Part shown: positions 7,941 to 18,455 of the stretch, in pieces
Layout of the letters: each line of letters opens with the position of its first letter
How positions within the stretch are numbered: the first letter of the stretch is position 1
Source of the DNA: Parvibaculum sp.
GTDB taxonomy: Bacteria; Pseudomonadota; Alphaproteobacteria; Parvibaculales; Parvibaculaceae
Assembly: GCF_019635935.1 (NCBI RefSeq)
Contig: NZ_JAHBYN010000001.1
Span: forward strand, 2,105,501 to 2,169,500
Direction of reading: 5' to 3'
Length of the DNA stretch: 64,000 nucleotides
Made by a program: the position numbers and the translations under genes
The notes under the pieces: model-generated
The model's database searches: none
Seen by the model: the letters and a program-made list of their open reading frames with translations, nothing else
Told to the model about the DNA's origin: nothing

Positions 7941-10570
7941 CCGATCAGGCCGATACGAGCGAACGCAAACCGAAAACAGGCGGCAAGACGCTGAGCCTGA
8001 AGCGGACGGTCGAGTCCGGCCATGTGCGCCAGAATTTTTCGCATGGCCGCACCAAGACGGTTGTCGTCGAGAAAAAGAAGAGCCGCACGCTGAAAACCGG
8101 CGCGGCTGCCGCCGAAGAACCGGCAAAGGCGAAAAAGGCTCCGGCTGCCGCAAAAGCGGCGGAAGAGCCGGCGCCGGCCGCCGTCGAAGCCGAAGCGCCG
8201 AAGCCGGCAAAAAAGAAGGCCGAGGCGCCTGCCGCCGCTCCCGCCGCCGCGGCGCCTGCCGCAAAGGAAAAGCCGGCGAGCCGCGCCCGCTCGGGCGTCG
8301 TGCTGCGCACGCTGACGGAAGAAGAAAAACAGGCCCGCGCGCTTGCCCTCGACAGCGCTCGCGAACGCGAAGGCGAAGACCGCCGCCGCGCCGAGGAAGA
8401 AGCGCGCCGTTTCGCCGATGAAGATGCGCGCCGCGAGCGCGAGCGCACGGAGGCCGCCGCGCGCGCCACCGAGGAAGCCGCGCGTCTCGCCGCCGAACAG
8501 ACGACGCGTTCGCGCGCCGCCGACGAAGCCAAGCGCCGCCTCGACACCGATGCGCCTGCCGGCCGCGTTGCGACGAAGGACCTGAAGGCCGACGAAGGCG
8601 ACGACGACGAGAAGCCGAAGCGCGGCGCGGGCCACACGCCCGCCAAGCCGCCGGTTGCCCGCCGCACCGAAGAGCGCCGCCGCGGCAAGCTGACCATCAC
8701 CAAGGCTTTCGACGATGAAGGCGAACGCCAGCGTTCGCTCGCCTCGATGCGCCGCCGCGTCGAGCGCGAGCGCAAGAAGCACATGGGCATTCAGGAAGCC
8801 CCGCAGAAAATCATCCGCGAAGTCGTCATCCCCGAAATCATCACGATTCAGGAACTGGCGAACCGCATGGCGGAACGCGCGGTCGATGTGATGAAGATCC
8901 TGATGAAGCAGGGCATCATGCTGAAGATCACCGACGTGATCGACAGCGACACCGCCCAGCTCGTCGCCGAGGAACTCGGCCATTCGGTCAAGCGCGTCGC
9001 GGAATCCGACGTCGAGGAAGGCCTTGTCGGCGAGGACGACACGACCGAGACGAAGAAGCCGCGCGCCCCCGTCGTCACCGTCATGGGCCATGTCGACCAC
9101 GGCAAGACCTCGCTGCTCGACGCGCTGCGCAAGACCGACGTCGCGGCCGGCGAAGCCGGCGGCATCACGCAGCATATCGGCGCCTATCAGGTGAACCTGA
9201 GCTCCGGCGCCCGCATCACCTTCCTCGACACGCCGGGCCACGCGGCCTTCACCTCAATGCGCGCCCGCGGCGCGAAAGTCACCGACATCGTCGTGCTGGT
9301 CGTTGCCGCCGACGACGGCGTGATGCCGCAGACGATCGAAGCCATCAATCATGCGAAGGCCGCCAGCGTGCCGGTCATCGTCGCCATCAACAAGATGGAC
9401 AAGCCCGAAGCAGACCCGGCGCGCGTCAAGAACGAACTGCTGCAGCACGAAATCGTCGTCGAGGATTTCGGCGGCGACGTGCTCGCAGTTCCGATCTCGG
9501 CGAAGACGGGCATGGGCCTCGACAAGCTCGAGGAAACGATCCTGCTGCAGGCCGAACTGCTCGACATCCGCGCCAATCCCGATCGCGCCGCCGAAGGCAT
9601 CATCGTCGAGGCGAAGCTCGATCGCGGCCGCGGGCCTGTCGGCACCGTGCTGGTGCAGCGCGGCACGCTGCGCGTCGGCGACATCATCGTGGCCGGCGCC
9701 GAATGGGGCCGCGTGCGCGCGCTGATCAACGATCGCGGCGAAAACGTGATGAGCGCCGGACCGTCCGAACCCGTCGAGGTTCTGGGTCTTGGCGGCGCGC
9801 CGGAAGCCGGCGACGTGATGAGCGTCGTCGAAAGCGAGACGCGCGCCCGCGAAGTCACCGAATATCGCCAGCGCGTGCAGCGCGACAAGCGCGTCGGCAC
9901 CGGCGGCCGCACCTCGCTCGACCAGATGCTCTCGCAACTGAAAGAGCAGGACAAGAAAGAGCTCCCCATCGTCGTCAAGGCCGACGTGCAGGGTTCGGCC
10001 GAAGCGATCGTTCAGGCGCTCGAGAAACTCGGCACCGATGAAGTCACCGCGCGCGTCATCCATGTAGGCGCCGGCGGCGTCACCGAAAGCGACATCACGC
10101 TGGCCACCGCCTCGGGCGCGCCCGTCATCGGCTTCAACGTTCGCGCCAACGCGCAGGCGCGCGAAGCGGCGCGGCAGGCGGGTGTCGAGATTCGGTATTA
10201 TTCGGTCATCTACGATCTCGTCGACGACATCAAGGCGGCGCTTTCGGGCATGCTCTCGCCGGAACTGCGCGAAACCTTCCTCGGCAATGCCGAAATCCTG
10301 GAAATCTTCAACATTTCCAAGACCGGCAAGGTTGCGGGCTGCCGCGTCACCGAGGGCGTGGTGCGCCGCGGTTCCAGCGTCCGCCTGATCCGCGACGACG
10401 TTGTCGTGCATGAAGGCAAGCTCTCGACCCTGAAGCGCTTCAAGGATGAAGTGAAGGAAGTGCAGTCCGGTCAGGAATGCGGCATGGCCTTCGAGAATTA
10501 TCAGGACATGCGCAAGGGCGACGTCATCGAATGTTTCGATGTCGAGGTGGTGAAGCGCAGCCTCGCATAA
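7937..10570 (+). CDS. infB: Translation initiation factor IF-2
   Basis: IF-2 is the GTPase that brings formyl-Met-tRNA to the 30S subunit and joins the subunits. The 877-residue protein has a long low-complexity N-terminal part, rich in Ala, Pro, Lys and Glu (about residues 50-250), then the conserved IF2_N segment '[20 protein letters not shown]'. The G domain has G1 GHVDHGKTS (from residue 384), G3 DTPGHAAF and G4 NKMDKP. Domains II-IV follow, with '[13 protein letters not shown]' and a C-terminal '[20 protein letters not shown]' domain. The start overlaps the stop of ylxR. The long Ala/Lys/Glu-rich linker is normal for alphaproteobacteria. Confidence 0.97.
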   Translation: MTDQADTSERKPKTGGKTLSLKRTVESGHVRQNFSHGRTKTVVVEKKKSRTLKTGAAAAEEPAKAKKAPAAAKAAEEPAPAAVEAEAPKPAKKKAEAPAAAPAAAAPAAKEKPASRARSGVVLRTLTEEEKQARALALDSAREREGEDRRRAEEEARRFADEDARRERERTEAAARATEEAARLAAEQTTRSRAADEAKRRLDTDAPAGRVATKDLKADEGDDDEKPKRGAGHTPAKPPVARRTEERRRGKLTITKAFDDEGERQRSLASMRRRVERERKKHMGIQEAPQKIIREVVIPEIITIQELANRMAERAVDVMKILMKQGIMLKITDVIDSDTAQLVAEELGHSVKRVAESDVEEGLVGEDDTTETKKPRAPVVTVMGHVDHGKTSLLDALRKTDVAAGEAGGITQHIGAYQVNLSSGARITFLDTPGHAAFTSMRARGAKVTDIVVLVVAADDGVMPQTIEAINHAKAASVPVIVAINKMDKPEADPARVKNELLQHEIVVEDFGGDVLAVPISAKTGMGLDKLEETILLQAELLDIRANPDRAAEGIIVEAKLDRGRGPVGTVLVQRGTLRVGDIIVAGAEWGRVRALINDRGENVMSAGPSEPVEVLGLGGAPEAGDVMSVVESETRAREVTEYRQRVQRDKRVGTGGRTSLDQMLSQLKEQDKKELPIVVKADVQGSAEAIVQALEKLGTDEVTARVIHVGAGGVTESDITLATASGAPVIGFNVRANAQAREAARQAGVEIRYYSVIYDLVDDIKAALSGMLSPELRETFLGNAEILEIFNISKTGKVAGCRVTEGVVRRGSSVRLIRDDVVVHEGKLSTLKRFKDEVKEVQSGQECGMAFENYQDMRKGDVIECFDVEVVKRSLA

Positions 10571-10627
10571 CGCGCGAGGCCGCCACCCGCCCCGGCGCGG
10601 CTGCCGGCGCAACGGAAAGACGCCGTC

Positions 10628-11074
10628 ATGGCCAGAAAACATACGCACGCCTCGAAAGGTCCGAGCCAGCGCCAGTTGCGTGCCGGCGAGCTGGTGCGCC
10701 GCGCCCTTGCCGACATCGTCGCGCGCGGCACGATCCGCGATCCCGAATTGATCGAGCGCACATTTTCGGTCACCGAGGTGCGCATGAGCCCCGACCTGCG
10801 TCATGCGACATGCTTCGTCGCGCCGCTCGGGGCGGGCGATGCCGCCGCGCTCGCCGCCGCGCTGACGCGCGTGCGCGCTTATCTGCGCGGCCAGCTCTCG
10901 CGCGAGGTCACCTTCAAGTTCATGCCCGACCTCACCTTCGAGCCCGACACCTCCTACGACAAGGCCAGCGAGATCGAGCGCCTGCTGCACTCGCCACCCG
11001 TCGCGCGCGATCTCGCGCACGACACAGAAGGTCCTGTCGCGCGCGATCTCTCGAAGTCCGAAGAAGAGGATTGA
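10628..11074 (+). CDS. rbfA: 30S ribosome-binding factor RbfA
   Basis: RbfA helps mature the 5' end of 16S rRNA during cold and normal growth. The 148-residue product has the KH-like RbfA core: 'SQRQLRAGELVRRALADIV' at the N-terminus, 'SVTEVRMSPDLRHATCFV' in the middle and 'FKFMPDLTFEPDTSYDKASEIERLL', split as in the family, near the end. A C-terminal tail contains a short repeat (PVARDLAHDTEGPVARDLS). It lies between infB and truB, its usual place, 57 bases after infB and 5 bases before truB. Confidence 0.94.
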   Translation: MARKHTHASKGPSQRQLRAGELVRRALADIVARGTIRDPELIERTFSVTEVRMSPDLRHATCFVAPLGAGDAAALAAALTRVRAYLRGQLSREVTFKFMPDLTFEPDTSYDKASEIERLLHSPPVARDLAHDTEGPVARDLSKSEEED

Positions 11075-11079
11075 GCGCA

Positions 11080-12003
11080 ATGTCCCGCCGCAAATCGGGC
11101 GAGGCGGTGACGGGCTGGGTGATCGTCGACAAGCCGTCCGGCCCGACCTCCTCCGATGTCGTCAATCGCGTCCGCCGCCTCTTCAATGCGCGCAAGGCCG
11201 GTCACGCCGGGACCCTCGATCCGCTGGCGACCGGCATCCTGCCGGTGGCGCTCGGCGAGGCGACGAAAACCGTTCCCTTCATCATCGACGCCGCCAAGGG
11301 CTACCGCTTCACGATCCGCTTCGGCCAGGCGACCGCCACCGACGACGCCGAGGGCGAGGTCACGTCGACAAGCCCCCTCCGCCCCTCCGCCGCCGAAATC
11401 GAGGCCCTGCTCCCCCGCTTCACCGGCCCGATCGAGCAGGTCCCGCCGGCCTTCTCGGCCATCAAGATCGATGGCGAGCGGGCCTATGCGCGGGCCCGGG
11501 CCGGCGAGACGGTCGAAATGAAGCCCCGGCCGGTCACGATCCACGAAATCCGCCTGCTGGGCCTCCCCGATGCGGACCATGCGGAGCTCGAAATCCTTTG
11601 CAGTAAAGGCACTTACGTCCGGTCTCTGGCCCGCGACATGGCGCTTTCGCTGGGCACGGTCGGCCATGTCTCGGCCCTCCGGCGGACCCGCCACGGCCCC
11701 TTTGCCGAGGCGGTGGCAATTCCGCTGGATAAACTCTGCGCCTTGGGCCATATTGCGCCCGCTCCCGACCTTGGGGCCCATTTGCTGCCGCTTGAGACCG
11801 CGCTGGACGACATCCCGGCACTGGCCGTGAGCGGCGAGGATGCGGCCCGACTGAAACAGGGTCAGGGGGTTTTGTTGCGCGGACGCGACGCACCCATCCT
11901 TTCCGGATCGGTTCTGGCGACCCATCGGGGAGACCCGGTGGCGCTCACCGAATACGAGAAAGGCGAGCTTCGTCCCGTGCGCGTGTTCAATCTCGCATCA
12001 TAG
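11080..12003 (+). CDS. truB: tRNA pseudouridine(55) synthase
   Basis: TruB makes pseudouridine 55 in the T-loop of tRNAs. ATG 11080 is chosen because 'GWVIVDKPSGPTSSDVVN' then begins near residue 10, as in relatives; longer readings run back through rbfA. The catalytic aspartate is D47 in GHAGTLDPLATGILP. Other TruB motifs are 'GYRFTIRFGQATATDDAEG', 'VPPAFSAIKIDGERAYARAR' and 'CSKGTYVRSLARDM'. At 307 residues the protein has normal length, with a C-terminal PUA-like region. It is followed 9 bases later by rpsO, as in many bacteria. Confidence 0.95.
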   Translation: MSRRKSGEAVTGWVIVDKPSGPTSSDVVNRVRRLFNARKAGHAGTLDPLATGILPVALGEATKTVPFIIDAAKGYRFTIRFGQATATDDAEGEVTSTSPLRPSAAEIEALLPRFTGPIEQVPPAFSAIKIDGERAYARARAGETVEMKPRPVTIHEIRLLGLPDADHAELEILCSKGTYVRSLARDMALSLGTVGHVSALRRTRHGPFAEAVAIPLDKLCALGHIAPAPDLGAHLLPLETALDDIPALAVSGEDAARLKQGQGVLLRGRDAPILSGSVLATHRGDPVALTEYEKGELRPVRVFNLAS

Positions 12004-12012
12004 GAGATACCG

Positions 12013-12282
12013 ATGTCGATTACGCCGGAACGCAAGACCGAGCTGATCAAGGAATTTGCCGGCAAGGACGGCGACACGGGTTCGCCCGAGGTACAAGTCG
12101 CCATCCTCACCGAGCGCATCGTCAACCTCACCGAACATTTCAGGGGCCACGCGAAGGACAACCATTCGCGTCGCGGTCTGTTGAAGATGGTGAGCCAGCG
12201 CCGCAGCCTTCTCGACTATGTGAAGAAGAAGGATCAGGCGCGTTATGAAAAGCTGATCGCCCGTCTGGGGATCCGGCGGTAA
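12013..12282 (+). CDS. rpsO: 30S ribosomal protein S15
   Basis: An 89-residue ribosomal protein that binds the central domain of 16S rRNA. The motif '[20 protein letters not shown]' is followed by '[21 protein letters not shown]', both diagnostic. It lies directly between truB and pnp. In other proteobacteria S15 represses its own mRNA by binding near its start; that structure was not examined in detail here. A 323-base gap follows before pnp. Confidence 0.98.
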   Translation: MSITPERKTELIKEFAGKDGDTGSPEVQVAILTERIVNLTEHFRGHAKDNHSRRGLLKMVSQRRSLLDYVKKKDQARYEKLIARLGIRR

Positions 12283-12605
12283 CGGGGTGCGTTTTATCGC
12301 CCCATCGGTCTCGCAAGGCGCGGCGCCTGCCCGAACGGTCTCCGGACCCGAAGGGCGGGCGTGTGCTTTTGTGGGGCTTCGAGAAGAGACAATCGTCCGT
12401 TAGCGGATGACTGTGAAGCGGCTGGACCTTTCGCCTTTGTCTCGTGGCGTCCGGTCCTGCGTCGAGTTCGCGTAGCGCAGGGTTCGCGCACGCCGCGTCA
12501 GTCATCCAGTTTGTCCGGCCGCCGGGAAGGCGGCACAGAAAGCGCCCGCCGCATGATGGTGGAAATGAACGCATGATGAGCGGCGGCGCGGAACAGGAAA
12601 CCGAT
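12283..12605 (+). other. rpsO-pnp intergenic region, no gene recognised
   Basis: 323 bases with codon-like composition but no recognisable product. A small stem (GGGGTG pairing with CGCCCC, 12283-12303) follows rpsO but has no T-run. A further short dyad (GTCCG-TTAG-CGGAT) lies near 12390-12403. In other bacteria this gap contains RNase III-sensitive hairpins and the pnp promoter. No convincing -35/-10 pair was seen. Confidence 0.4.
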
Positions 12606-14789
12606 ATGTTTGAAATTACACGCGAAGAAATCGAATGGGGCGGCCGTCCGCTCATCCTCGAAACGGGCAAGATCGCCCGCCAGGCCGACGGCGCGGTGCT
12701 CGCGACCTACGGCGAAACGACGGTGCTGGCCACCGTTGTCGGCGACCGCAAGCCCAAGCCCGGGCTCGATTTCTTCCCCCTGACCGTCAACTACCAGGAA
12801 AAGACCTATGCCGCGGGCAAGATTCCCGGCGGCTTCTTCAAGCGTGAAGGCCGTCCGAGCGAAAAGGAAACGCTGGTCTGCCGCCTGATCGACCGTCCGA
12901 TCCGCCCGCTCTTCATCAAGGGCTTCAAGAACGAAACCCAGGTCATCGCGACCGTGCTCTCCCACGACATGGAAAACGATCCCGACATCGTCGCGATGGT
13001 CGCCGTGTCGGCCGCGTTGACGATTTCGGGTCTGCCCTTCATGGGTCCCATCGCCGCTGCCCGCGTCGGTTACATCGGCGGTGAGTACAAGCTCAACCCG
13101 ATGATCGACGAAATGATCGAAAGCGATCTCGACCTCGTCGTCGCCGGCACGGCGGACGCCGTGATGATGGTGGAGTCGGAAGCGAAAGAGCTTTCCGAGG
13201 ACATCATGCTCGGCGCCGTGATGCACGGTCACAAGCATTTCCAGCCGGTGATCGACATGATCATTCGCCTGGCCGAGAAATGCGCGAAAGAACCCCGCGC
13301 CATCGACGTCAAGGACAACTCGGCGCTTGTCGCCAAGGTGCGTTCGCTGGTCGAAGGCGACCTGCGCGCCGCCTATGGCCTCAAGGACAAGGGCCAGCGC
13401 CACGAAGCGATCTCGAAGGCGAAGGACAAGGCCAAGGCCGCGTTCTGCAACCCGGACGACGAAAACGCCGTGCCGGAAACGGAAATCGGCGGCGTCTTCA
13501 AGGAAATCGAAAGCGACATCGTCCGCAATTCGATCCTCGACACCAAGAACCGCATCGACGGCCGCGATCTCGAAACGGTGCGCCCCATCGTCTCGCAGGT
13601 CGGCCTGCTGCCGCGCACCCACGGTTCGGCGCTCTTCACGCGCGGCGAAACGCAGGCGCTTGTGGTCGCGACGCTCGGCACCGGCGACGATGAACAGTTC
13701 ATCGACGCGCTGGAAGGCACCTACAAGGAAAACTTCCTGCTGCACTACAACTTCCCGCCCTTCTCGGTCGGCGAGACCGGCCGCGTCGGCTTCACCGGCC
13801 GCCGCGAAGTCGGCCATGGCAAGCTCGCCTGGAGGGCGCTGCGCGCCGTGCTGCCGCCCAAGAACGAGTTCCCCTACACGATCCGTCTCGTCTCGGAAAT
13901 CACCGAGTCGAACGGCTCCTCCTCCATGGCGACCGTTTGCGGTTCGTCGCTGGCGATGATGGATGCCGGTGTGCCGGTCAAGCGGGCGGTGGCGGGCATC
14001 GCCATGGGCCTGATCCTCGAAGGCGAGCGCTTCGCGGTGCTCTCCGACATTCTCGGCGACGAGGATCATCTCGGCGACATGGACTTCAAGGTGGCGGGCA
14101 CGGCGGAAGGCGTGACCTCGCTGCAGATGGACATCAAGATCGCCGGCATCACCGAAGGCATCATGAAGCAGGCGCTCGCCCAGGCGAAGGGCGGCCGCAT
14201 CCATATCCTCGGCGAGATGGCGAAGGCGCTCGACACCGCCCGCCCCGAAATGGGCGAGCATGCGCCGCGCATCGAAGTCATCAACGTGCCGACCGACAAG
14301 ATCCGTGAAGTCATCGGCACGGGCGGCAAGGTGGTGCGCGAGATCGTCGAAAAGACCGGCGCCAAGATCGACATTTCCGACGACGGGACGATCAAGGTTG
14401 CTTCCTCCGACGGCGAAGCGATCCGCAAGGCGATTGCCTGGATCCAGGGCATCGTTGCCGAGCCGGAAGTCGGCAAGATTTACGAAGGCACGGTTGTGAA
14501 GGCGGTCGATTTCGGCGCCTTCGTCAACTTCTTCGGTCCGCGCGACGGGCTGGTGCACATCTCGCAGATGGCGCCGACCCGCGTCGAGCAGGTCTCCGAC
14601 GTCGTCAAGGAAGGCGACAAGGTCAAGGTCAAGCTCCTGGGCTTCGATGATCGCGGCAAGGTCCGCCTGTCGATGAAGCATGTGAACCAGGAGACGGGCG
14701 AAGAGATCGTCTACGAAAACGAACCCGCCGAGCAGCCGCGCCGCGAAGGCGGCGGTGGCGGCCGCGGCCGCCGTCGCGAACGCGACTGA
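12606..14789 (+). CDS. pnp: Polyribonucleotide nucleotidyltransferase (PNPase)
   Basis: A 3'-5' phosphorolytic exoribonuclease of the RNA degradosome. ATG 12606 is chosen because the protein then begins '[20 protein letters not shown]' as in relatives and an AGGAAA site lies at 12594-12599. Of 727 residues there are two RNase PH domains separated by a helical linker, with the active-site region '[20 protein letters not shown]' near residue 500. A KH domain ('[20 protein letters not shown]') and an S1 domain ('[19 protein letters not shown]') follow. The Arg/Gly-rich tail is a common alphaproteobacterial feature. A strong terminator follows at 14818-14850. Confidence 0.97.
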   Translation: MFEITREEIEWGGRPLILETGKIARQADGAVLATYGETTVLATVVGDRKPKPGLDFFPLTVNYQEKTYAAGKIPGGFFKREGRPSEKETLVCRLIDRPIRPLFIKGFKNETQVIATVLSHDMENDPDIVAMVAVSAALTISGLPFMGPIAAARVGYIGGEYKLNPMIDEMIESDLDLVVAGTADAVMMVESEAKELSEDIMLGAVMHGHKHFQPVIDMIIRLAEKCAKEPRAIDVKDNSALVAKVRSLVEGDLRAAYGLKDKGQRHEAISKAKDKAKAAFCNPDDENAVPETEIGGVFKEIESDIVRNSILDTKNRIDGRDLETVRPIVSQVGLLPRTHGSALFTRGETQALVVATLGTGDDEQFIDALEGTYKENFLLHYNFPPFSVGETGRVGFTGRREVGHGKLAWRALRAVLPPKNEFPYTIRLVSEITESNGSSSMATVCGSSLAMMDAGVPVKRAVAGIAMGLILEGERFAVLSDILGDEDHLGDMDFKVAGTAEGVTSLQMDIKIAGITEGIMKQALAQAKGGRIHILGEMAKALDTARPEMGEHAPRIEVINVPTDKIREVIGTGGKVVREIVEKTGAKIDISDDGTIKVASSDGEAIRKAIAWIQGIVAEPEVGKIYEGTVVKAVDFGAFVNFFGPRDGLVHISQMAPTRVEQVSDVVKEGDKVKVKLLGFDDRGKVRLSMKHVNQETGEEIVYENEPAEQPRREGGGGGRGRRRERD

Positions 14790-14817
14790 CGCTTGCCGTG
14801 AATGCGGTTAGGATTGC

Positions 14818-14850
14818 GGGGTCAGCTCAGGCTGGCCCCGTTTTCTTTTG
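14818..14850 (+). terminator. Intrinsic terminator after pnp
   Basis: GGGGTCAGC (14818-14826) pairs with GCTGGCCCC (14831-14839), with one G-U pair and loop TCAG. A T-rich tail (GTTTTCTTTT) follows to 14850. It lies 28 bases after the pnp stop and closes the rimP-to-pnp operon. The T-tract runs into the ribosome-binding site of the next gene. Confidence 0.8.
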
Positions 14851-14860
14851 GGAGACATCC

Positions 14861-15481
14861 ATGCGCCGCATCGCCGCCCTTTTTGCCGCTCTCTTCTGGA
14901 TCGCGCCCGTCTACGCCGACGAAGCGGCGCCGTCCGGCTGGGAGGCCCATGTCACCGCGCATGACCGCGACCGCCTCGCGCGTTACGAAGACGCCGTCAC
15001 GCAGGGCATGATGGAATCCCGCGTCGCGGGCGAGGAGCACGGCGCCTACAACGAACTTGTGAGCGTGATGGAAGGAACGCTCGCCCCCGCCGACCCCGAA
15101 AAACTGAAGGGCCGGTGGAACTGCCGCACCATCAAGGCGGGTGGCCCCTTCGCCGGCTTCGTCGTCTATGGCTGGTTCCGCTGCGAGATCGTCGAAAAGG
15201 AGGGCCGCCTCTTTTTCGAAAAGCTGACAGGCTCGCAGCGCCAGTCCGGTTTCTTCTATCCGCGCGACGAGAAAACCTGGGTGCTGCTCGCCGCGCCGAA
15301 CGAAGGTCACTCCGGTCCGATCCGCGCCTATTCCGGTCCCGAGGGCGGCGTCATCGATCCGCAGATGATCGACCAGCCGGCAATCGCCGCACTTCTCGAA
15401 GACGGCCGCGCCCGCATCGTCTTCCCCTGGCCGGCGCTCGAATCGACCTTCAACGTGCTGGAGATGACGCGGCGAAAATAA
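14861..15481 (+). CDS. Secreted DUF4893-like protein of unknown function
   Basis: A 206-residue protein. ATG 14861 follows a GGGAG site at 14850-14854 and opens a clear signal peptide (MRRIAALFAALFWIAPVYA, cleavage before DEAAP), so it is probably periplasmic. The mature part has 'DRDRLARYEDAVTQGM', then 'LKGRWNCRTIKAGG' with a cysteine, 'YGWFRCEIVEK' with a second cysteine, and 'GSQRQSGFFYPRDEKTWVLL'. This pattern resembles DUF4893 proteins of alphaproteobacteria; that assignment is from memory. The two cysteines might form a disulfide. It ends 5 bases from the convergent fabI stop. No specific role can be given. Confidence 0.75.
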   Translation: MRRIAALFAALFWIAPVYADEAAPSGWEAHVTAHDRDRLARYEDAVTQGMMESRVAGEEHGAYNELVSVMEGTLAPADPEKLKGRWNCRTIKAGGPFAGFVVYGWFRCEIVEKEGRLFFEKLTGSQRQSGFFYPRDEKTWVLLAAPNEGHSGPIRAYSGPEGGVIDPQMIDQPAIAALLEDGRARIVFPWPALESTFNVLEMTRRK

Positions 15482-15486
15482 GAGCC

Positions 15487-16347
15487 TCAGCCCTCGTCGC
15501 TCTCCATCTGCGCTTTCAGCTCTTCCGCCCGCGGCATGCCGATGATGTTGAAGCCGCCATCGACATGATGCACTTCGCCCGACACGCGTTCCGACAGGTC
15601 GGAGAGGAGATAGAGCCCTGCCCCGCCCACATGGTCGAGTTCGATCGATTCCTTGATCGGCGCATGCGTCTTGTTCCATTTGAACACGAAGCGTGCATCG
15701 CCAACCGCCGAACCCGCCAGCGTCCGCATCGGGCCGGCCGAAATCGCGTTGACGCGAATGCCGTGCCGCCCGAGATCGACCGCGAGATAGCGCACGCTCG
15801 CCTCGAGCGCGGCTTTGGCCACGCCCATCACATTGTAGTTCGGCATCACCCGCGTCGAGCCGCCATAGGTCAGCGTCACCATCGAGCCGCCCCGCGTCAT
15901 CAGCTTTGCCGCGCGCCGTGCCACATCGGTGAACGAGAAGCAGGAAATATCCATCGTCCTCAGGAAGTTTTCCCGCGACGTATCGACATAGCGGCCCTTG
16001 AGTTCGTTCTTGTCGGAATGGGCGATTGCATGGACGACGAAGTCGAGCACGCCCCATTCCTTTTCGAGCGTCTCGAACGCCGCATCGAGGCTCGCGGCGT
16101 CGGTCACGTCGCAGGGCAGCAGCAATTTCGATCCGGCCGATTCCGCCAGCGGCTTGACGCGCCGGCCGAAGCTTTCGCCCTGATAGGTAAAGGCGAGTTC
16201 GGCGCCGTGTGCCGCGAGCGCGCGCGCGATGCCCCAGGCGATTGAATGATCGTTGGCGACGCCCATGATCAGGCCGCGCCGTCCGGTCATCAGCGATCCC
16301 GTCAGTATCGGCCGCCGTTCTCCCGGCTTTTCGTCAGACCCGTGCAT
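15487..16347 (-). CDS. fabI: Enoyl-[acyl-carrier-protein] reductase (NADH), FabI type
   Basis: FabI carries out the last reduction of the fatty acid elongation cycle and is the target of triclosan-like inhibitors. It is an atypical short-chain dehydrogenase: 'GLIMGVANDHSIAWGIARAL' binds NADH, and the FabI pattern Tyr-x6-Lys is Y171 and K178 in YNVMGVAK, with the other conserved tyrosine Y161. 'NAISAGPMRTLAGSAVGD' and 'HHVDGGFNIIGM' are also typical. The chosen start gives a 19-residue leader; ATG at 16290 (MTGRRGLIMG) is an alternative. It is the last gene of fabA-fabB-fabI. Confidence 0.95.
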   Translation of the reverse strand: MHGSDEKPGERRPILTGSLMTGRRGLIMGVANDHSIAWGIARALAAHGAELAFTYQGESFGRRVKPLAESAGSKLLLPCDVTDAASLDAAFETLEKEWGVLDFVVHAIAHSDKNELKGRYVDTSRENFLRTMDISCFSFTDVARRAAKLMTRGGSMVTLTYGGSTRVMPNYNVMGVAKAALEASVRYLAVDLGRHGIRVNAISAGPMRTLAGSAVGDARFVFKWNKTHAPIKESIELDHVGGAGLYLLSDLSERVSGEVHHVDGGFNIIGMPRAEELKAQMESDEG

Positions 16348-16400
16348 GAATTGCCTGTTCCCCGATTTGCTTCCGCTTCAGACCCGGTGCCCCCGCACCG

Positions 16401-17627
16401 TCACCCGTTATGACGCTGGAACGCCAGCGTCGCATTGGTGCCGCCGAAACCGAAGCTGTTGGAAATCGCCAGATTGATGTCGGCGCCGTCGATGCGCTCC
16501 CGCGCGATATTGGCATCCGCCACGGCCGGGTCGATCTCGTCGATATTGGCGCTGGCGGCAACGAAGCCGCCCTGCATCATCAGCAGCGTATAGATCGCCT
16601 CATGCACGCCCGCCGCGCCCTGCGCGTGGCCGGTCAGCGATTTCGTCGCGCTGATCGGCGGCATCTTCGCGCCGAAGACTTCGCGGATCGCGTTGATCTC
16701 GGGAATGTCGCCGACCGGCGTCGATGTCGCATGCGGATTGATGTAGTCGACCGGCGCCTTGACGTTTTCAAGCGCCATCTTCATGCAGCGCACCGCGCCC
16801 TCGCCCGAAGGCGCCACCATGTCGGCGCCGTCCGCCGTTGCGCCATAGCCGACGATCTCGGCATAGATTTTCGCGCCGCGCGCTTTCGCGTGTTCGAGTT
16901 CTTCCAGCACCAGAATGCCGCCGCCGCCCGAAATCACGAAGCCGTCGCGATCCTTGTCATAGGCGCGGCTGGCCTTTTCCGGCGTGTCGTTGCGCTTCGC
17001 CGACATCGCGCCCATCGCGTCGAACAGCACCGACAACGACCAGTCGAGTTCCTCGCCGCCGCCGGCGAACATCATGTCCTGCTTGCCCCACTGAATGAGT
17101 TCGGCCGCATTGCCGATGCAGTTGGCCGATGTCGAGCAGGCCGAGCTGATCGAGTAGTTGACGCCCTTGGTCTTGAACCATGTCGAGAGATTGGCCGAGC
17201 AGGTCGACGACATTGCCTTCGGCACCGCGAAGGGGCCGACTTTCTTCGGACCTTTGACGGGTTCGCTGCGCGCCATGTCGGCGGCCGCAACGATCGCCTT
17301 GGTCGAAGGTCCGCCCGAACCGACCACGAGGCCCGTGCGCGGATTGCTGATGTCGCTTTCCTCAAGCCCCGCATCGCGGATCGCCTGATCCATCGCCACG
17401 CAGGCATAGGCCGCACCGTCGCCCATGAAGCGCCGCGCCCGCCGGTCGACCGCCTGTTCGAGATCGATCTTCAGGCTGCCATGCACCTGGCTTCGAAATC
17501 CCATCTCGGCATAGACGTCGGATTTGACGATGCCGGATTTTCCCTCGCGCAAGGACGCAAGCACTTCCTGGGTGTTGTTTCCGATGCTGGAAACGATGCC
17601 CATGCCGGTGACGACCACTCGCCTCAT
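16401..17627 (-). CDS. fabB: Beta-ketoacyl-ACP synthase I
   Basis: FabB condenses malonyl-ACP with acyl-ACP and is needed to elongate the unsaturated product made by FabA. ATG at 17627 has an AGAGAGG site and the protein begins '[18 protein letters not shown]'. The active cysteine is C164 in SSACSTSAN. The two histidines lie in [11 protein letters not shown] (about 299) and [12 protein letters not shown] (about 335). The glycine-rich end '[14 protein letters not shown]' is typical. At 408 residues its length is normal. The fabA-fabB pair marks the anaerobic-type unsaturated fatty acid pathway. Confidence 0.96.
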   Translation of the reverse strand: MRRVVVTGMGIVSSIGNNTQEVLASLREGKSGIVKSDVYAEMGFRSQVHGSLKIDLEQAVDRRARRFMGDGAAYACVAMDQAIRDAGLEESDISNPRTGLVVGSGGPSTKAIVAAADMARSEPVKGPKKVGPFAVPKAMSSTCSANLSTWFKTKGVNYSISSACSTSANCIGNAAELIQWGKQDMMFAGGGEELDWSLSVLFDAMGAMSAKRNDTPEKASRAYDKDRDGFVISGGGGILVLEELEHAKARGAKIYAEIVGYGATADGADMVAPSGEGAVRCMKMALENVKAPVDYINPHATSTPVGDIPEINAIREVFGAKMPPISATKSLTGHAQGAAGVHEAIYTLLMMQGGFVAASANIDEIDPAVADANIARERIDGADINLAISNSFGFGGTNATLAFQRHNG

Positions 17628-17677
17628 GGCAGCCTCTCTTTCACTACGAAAATTCCGTACCACGTGTGGCCGTGGCG

Positions 17678-18196
17678 TCAGGCGGCCTGCCCCGCGGCTT
17701 GCAGCCCGACTTTCATGTCGGTGATGGTGAATGCCAGTTCGCCATCCGCCAGAATGGTGCAGTCCGCGACGCCGACCACGAGGCGGCGGTTCACGACACG
17801 CTTCAGTTGGATAATGTATTCGATCTTTTTGATCGCGGGCGTCACCATCGCGGAGAATTTCACTTCGCCCACGCCGACCGCGCGTCCCTTGCCCTTGCCG
17901 CCGATCCAGCCGAGGAAGAATCCGAGCAGCTGCCACGCGCCGTCGAGCCCGAGACAGCCCGGCATGATCGGGTCGCCTTCGAAATGGCAGGGGAAGAACC
18001 AGAGATCCGGTTTGATGTCGTATTCGGCCTTGATCAGGCCCTTGCCGTGTTCGCCGCCTTCATCGGAAATATGCGTGATGCGGTCGATCATCAGCATCGG
18101 CGGCAGCGGCAGTTGCGCATTGCCCGGTCCGAACAGGCGGCCATGGCCGCATTCGAGCAGGTCTTCGTAGGAATAGGCCGCTTTCTTGTCCGCCAT
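17678..18196 (-). CDS. fabA: 3-hydroxydecanoyl-ACP dehydratase/isomerase
   Basis: FabA dehydrates 3-hydroxydecanoyl-ACP and isomerises the product, introducing the cis double bond of unsaturated fatty acids. The 172-residue protein carries the active-site histidine H71 and aspartate D85 in '[19 protein letters not shown]'. The start is ATG 18196 ([14 protein letters not shown]); longer readings are unconserved. It is first in fabA-fabB-fabI and is divergent from irr. The 259 bases between the two starts contain the irr promoter and dyad, so fabA could in principle be affected by the same operator. Confidence 0.96.
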   Translation of the reverse strand: MADKKAAYSYEDLLECGHGRLFGPGNAQLPLPPMLMIDRITHISDEGGEHGKGLIKAEYDIKPDLWFFPCHFEGDPIMPGCLGLDGAWQLLGFFLGWIGGKGKGRAVGVGEVKFSAMVTPAIKKIEYIIQLKRVVNRRLVVGVADCTILADGELAFTITDMKVGLQAAGQAA

Positions 18197-18378
18197 TCGG
18201 GTCCGCTCGCTTGGGGCCTTGCAGGCGCCCTCGGGCGTCGCGCCGGCCGGTCTCGTTCCTGGGCGGTCTTTTCGCCGCCTCCCTTGGCCGCTTCGTAACA
18301 CACCGCGAGGTCCGCGCAAACCCTCAGGCTTGGGGCCGGGGCTGGCCCGCAAGCCGCCGCCAGCCCTTGGCCCCGCCC

Positions 18379-18408
18379 TTGACAAACCGGTGACGGACCC
18401 CCTATTTA
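18379..18408 (+). promoter_or_regulatory. Sigma-70 promoter of irr
   Basis: TTGACA (18379-18384), an 18-base spacer and TATTTA (18403-18408). The perfect -35 is notable. The expected start of transcription (about 18415) falls inside the dyad at 18411-18429, so a protein bound there would block initiation. Confidence 0.65.
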
Positions 18409-18410
18409 TT

Positions 18411-18429
18411 GTTTGTAACGATTACAAAC
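18411..18429. promoter_or_regulatory. GTTTGTAA-N3-TTACAAAC operator-like dyad at the irr promoter
   Basis: GTTTGTAA (18411-18418), CGA, TTACAAAC (18422-18429): an exact 8-bp inverted repeat just downstream of the -10. Position and symmetry suit a repressor site, most simply autoregulation by Irr or repression by another Fur-family protein. It differs from the Bradyrhizobium ICE consensus as I recall it. A related dyad lies upstream of the rubrerythrin cluster at 18905-18928. Confidence 0.6.
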
Positions 18430-18455
18430 TGCATTGAATGAAGGACAGTGGAGTG

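Noticed and set aside
12283..12605. Small protein gene between rpsO and pnp
   Set aside because: Open frames here are Arg/Ser/Gly-rich and match nothing; the pnp start at 12606 with its own ribosome-binding site is better supported than upstream in-frame starts.
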